Shown here piece after piece: positions 62,501 to 64,000 of a stretch of 64,000 bases of DNA (the stretch's first letter is position 1; each line of letters starts with the position of its first letter). The stretch is from Owenia fusiformis (taxonomy: Eukaryota > Annelida > Polychaeta > Sabellida > Oweniidae). The stretch lies in NCBI GenBank assembly GCA_903813345.2, contig CAIIXF020000004.1, positions 2,377,525 through 2,441,524 of the forward strand, written 5' to 3'. The translations under genes were made by a program, and so were the position numbers. A model generated the notes under the pieces. The model was not told the DNA's origin and ran no database searches. It was given only the letters and a program-made list of their open reading frames with translations.

Positions 62501-63828
62501 GTTGGAGCTGAACTCATGTAAGATAATATTTAGATTTCAAGGAAAAAAAGTACTTAAAGGTCCTCTGAAATCATTAAGATGATATTTAGATTTCAAGGAA
62601 AAAAGTACTTAAAGGTTCTCTGAACTCATGTAAGATAATATTAAGATTTGAAGGAAAAAGTACTTAAAGATGCTCTGAAATCATTAAGATAATATTTAGA
62701 TTTCAGGGAAAAAGTACTTAAAGGTCATCTAAAATCATTAAGATAATATTTAGATTTCAAGGAAAAAAGTACTTAAAGATGCTCTGAAATCATTAAGATA
62801 ATATTTAGATTTCACCGAAAAAGGTTTTTAAAGGTCCTATGAAATCATTAAAGACAATCTTCATATCTCAAATTGTATACAGTGAAGGATTTCTCAGAGC
62901 TAACTCGTATATTTGTTTGGAGCTTTTGAGACATAACTGGTCCTTTCATTATATAAGCATCATTTACTTATGAGAAATATATTGACTCACCATAAATATT
63001 ACATTTAAGTTTACACATATAAGACATTAACTAACATGTATGACAATACTAAGATATTGTCATTTCAGATATATAGGGCGAAAGGCCTTAAAATACAAAG
63101 AGGAAAGTTTCCTAGAAGAGTCTGATCAACTGGTGTGGCCTCACTACACTTACTGGACATTAGCTTATATAATAACCCAGTCAGGAGCAAAGAAACTACT
63201 TGACCAAAAACCATTGGGAAAGATGGTACCAGTGGATGAATATCTACCCATAATGTTTGATAAACATACAATGTAAGCATGCTTTTTATACATATGTATA
63301 TATGGTTTCTTTCTTAAAGAAGGGCTAGTGGGCTTTGGTGGCACCATAACACTTAAGCAGTTAGGCTATATAGAATTTCATGAATTATTATTGTGCTTTC
63401 ATGGTGTGCATTTTCGGTGACAAGAAATTTTACATGGAATCATTAACTACACTGTAGCCTGTGTAAGCATTTTTGCTGAAATGCTATTTTAACAGGCCAT
63501 TATAATTACTAATTTTTTTGTTAGGTAGGGCCTTGTATATTTTTTCTCATTCAGAATTTAAACAGCTAACTGCATCTCGGACTGTTCGCCAAAAATAAGA
63601 AATAACATTCATCTTGTTTTCAGGGATGAATGGAAATTAGCATTTGAGCCGAGGAATCTAGTCAGTCTCTCTGTGTATCCACTACTAGTCTACCCAATGA
63701 AATACACGGGAGAGCCTGGCTATATCACAGATACAGAGGACTCTGAGGTTACTTTACAAAATGCAGATCCCCCAGAGGTTAGGGAATTCACACCTCAAGG
63801 ACCTGAGATAGTGAAGGAGGAGTTGTAG
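53551..63828 (+). CDS. COLGALT: Procollagen galactosyltransferase, COLGALT-like (13 exons)
   Basis: Transfers galactose to hydroxylysine of collagen in the endoplasmic reticulum. Exons: 53551-53834, 55812-55936, 56465-56580, 56942-57006, 57505-57577, 58301-58505, 60177-60379, 61183-61289, 61437-61511, 61796-61853, 62390-62517, 63069-63272, 63624-63828. All GT-AG; phases chain to 615 aa, close to the usual ~620. A TGA lies in frame just upstream. A signal peptide begins at the second Met (MKCVHLIYFLFFQVLSVF, 53596), which may be the true start (600 aa). The first glycosyltransferase domain has VDVDN (DxD-type, residues 177-181); the second (GT25 family) starts MINLLRRPERRERML and has VLEDDVRF (450-452) and DEYLPIMFDKH. 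The C-terminus KEEL resembles a KDEL-type ER retention signal. Only the last of seven copies of the exon 7 acceptor gives an open frame, and the exon 11 donor lies in another array. Which of the COLGALT/CERCAM paralogues is unresolved. Confidence 0.93.
55080..55750. mobile_element. Possible palindromic element before COLGALT exon 2
   Basis: GCCAAATTAAA motifs at 55105 and 55151 face AATTTGGC motifs at 55377 and later, with TGCCAAATTAAAACGG again near 55723. The region seems to hold inverted CCAAATT-rich arms, ending about 60 bp before exon 2. Boundaries and class are unclear. Confidence 0.35.
57769..58093. mobile_element. TTAA-flanked short TIR element
   Basis: TTAACCCTTTCACGACG at 57769 and the complement of TTAACCCTTTCCCGATG ending at 58093. 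A second internal copy of CTTTCAGGACGATAGGCTCC follows the left end. 325 bp, no coding capacity, in COLGALT intron 5. Confidence 0.6.
58775..60176 (+). repeat. 145-bp exon-acceptor tandem array in COLGALT, six decoy copies
   Basis: Acceptor plus exon 7 start (ACATTATAG|GTGTTCCAATGCATGT) recurs with first exon base at 58775, 58920, 59065, 59210, 59355 and 59500, an exact 145-bp period, before the authentic copy at 60177. Each copy encodes VPMHVLNGKLYGYMLNPLDE. The decoys end in GAGTGTAATGTTTACAT instead of continuing to the rest of exon 7. Copies 1, 3 and 5 also carry an in-frame TGA (GTAGAATGA). A diverged fragment at 58545-58600 looks like a still older copy. The sixth copy is split by a hAT-like element. 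Confidence 0.95.
59577..60100. mobile_element. hAT-like non-autonomous element inside the acceptor array
   Basis: Flanked by an 8-bp target duplication CTATAGAG (59569-59576 and 60101-60108), with short inverted ends TAGTGGTGTCAA and TTGACACCTCTA. Subterminal regions are rich in AACCGGTTAACCGG. The interior holds two direct copies of about 135 bp beginning GTAAGCGCGGGAAAGCAATG. No transposase. Confidence 0.85.
62500..62860 (+). repeat. About 56-bp exon-donor tandem repeat, six copies
   Basis: The donor of COLGALT exon 11 (GAACTCAT|GTAAGATAATATTTAG, GT at 62518) starts units that repeat every 54-58 bp. The third unit at about 62621 keeps GAACTCAT|GTAAGATA; the others read AAATCATTAAGAT, where GT has become TT. 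So one extra usable donor remains about 113 bp downstream. Confidence 0.9.
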
Positions 63829-64000
63829 TATGAAGAGGGAGAGAGTGGATGCGGGACAGAGGGGATGCGTGAGAGGGGATGAAAGGAGAGAGGGGATGAG
63901 GGAGATGGGGGATGAGGGAGAGAGGGTACGAATGAGAGGGGGGTGGGGACAAGGGATAGAGGGGATGAGGAACGGAGCATATGAAGGAGAGAGGGGATGA
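63829..64000 (+). repeat. GA-rich minisatellite after the COLGALT stop
   Basis: Degenerate units of GAGAGAGGGGATGAGG starting within a few bases of the TAG stop codon and running to the window edge. The unit resembles the purine-rich last codons (GTGAAGGAGGAG), but that likeness may be composition only. Confidence 0.75.

Overview
This window is animal (metazoan) nuclear DNA: AT-rich, intron-rich and crowded with DNA-transposon remnants. It holds four multi-exon genes whose GT-AG structure I could chain exon by exon in an unbroken reading frame. The gene set (six-pass glycerophosphodiester phosphodiesterase, vault-shoulder-like protein, ionotropic glutamate receptor without an amino-terminal domain, procollagen galactosyltransferase) together with CR1/L2-like LINE, mariner-like, pogo-like, hAT-like and TTAA-type elements suggests a marine invertebrate. 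I cannot name the phylum from the sequence.

Layout. 1-3.4 kb: no gene, a 3-copy 143-bp repeat and one short palindromic element. 3.8-21.7 kb, minus strand: a GDPD5/GDE2-like gene (13 exons, 648 aa). About 1.5 kb of shared upstream DNA separates it head-to-head from 23.2-29.7 kb, plus strand: an MVP-shoulder/SPFH-like coiled-coil protein of unknown function (12 exons, 416 aa). 29.7-34.2 kb: repeats and transposon relics. 34.2-47.9 kb, plus strand: an ATD-less ionotropic glutamate receptor (11 exons, 501 aa), with a decayed CR1/L2-like LINE and palindromic elements in its large eighth intron. 47.9-53.5 kb: no recognisable gene. 53.6-63.8 kb, plus strand: a COLGALT-like procollagen galactosyltransferase (13 exons, 615 aa).

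The outstanding feature is not a gene. In all four genes, tandem repeats sit on the edges of coding exons, and the repeat unit is made of the exon end plus its splice site or stop codon. I count nine cases: five built on 5' splice sites (63 bp x about 81, 112 bp x 5, 59 bp x about 2.5, 110 bp x 3, about 56 bp x 6), two on 3' splice sites (145 bp x 6-7; one duplicated last-exon acceptor), and two on the stop codon (52 bp x about 10; 32 bp x more than 20). The largest is a 5.1-kb array in the GDPD gene carrying dozens of near-consensus donors on the transcribed strand. This looks like a genome-specific process that amplifies exon boundaries and creates many redundant splice sites.

The four genes have no obvious common pathway; their clustering looks incidental. 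Coordinates of exons are from manual splice-site and phase matching. Gene identities are from remembered family motifs, not from a database search.
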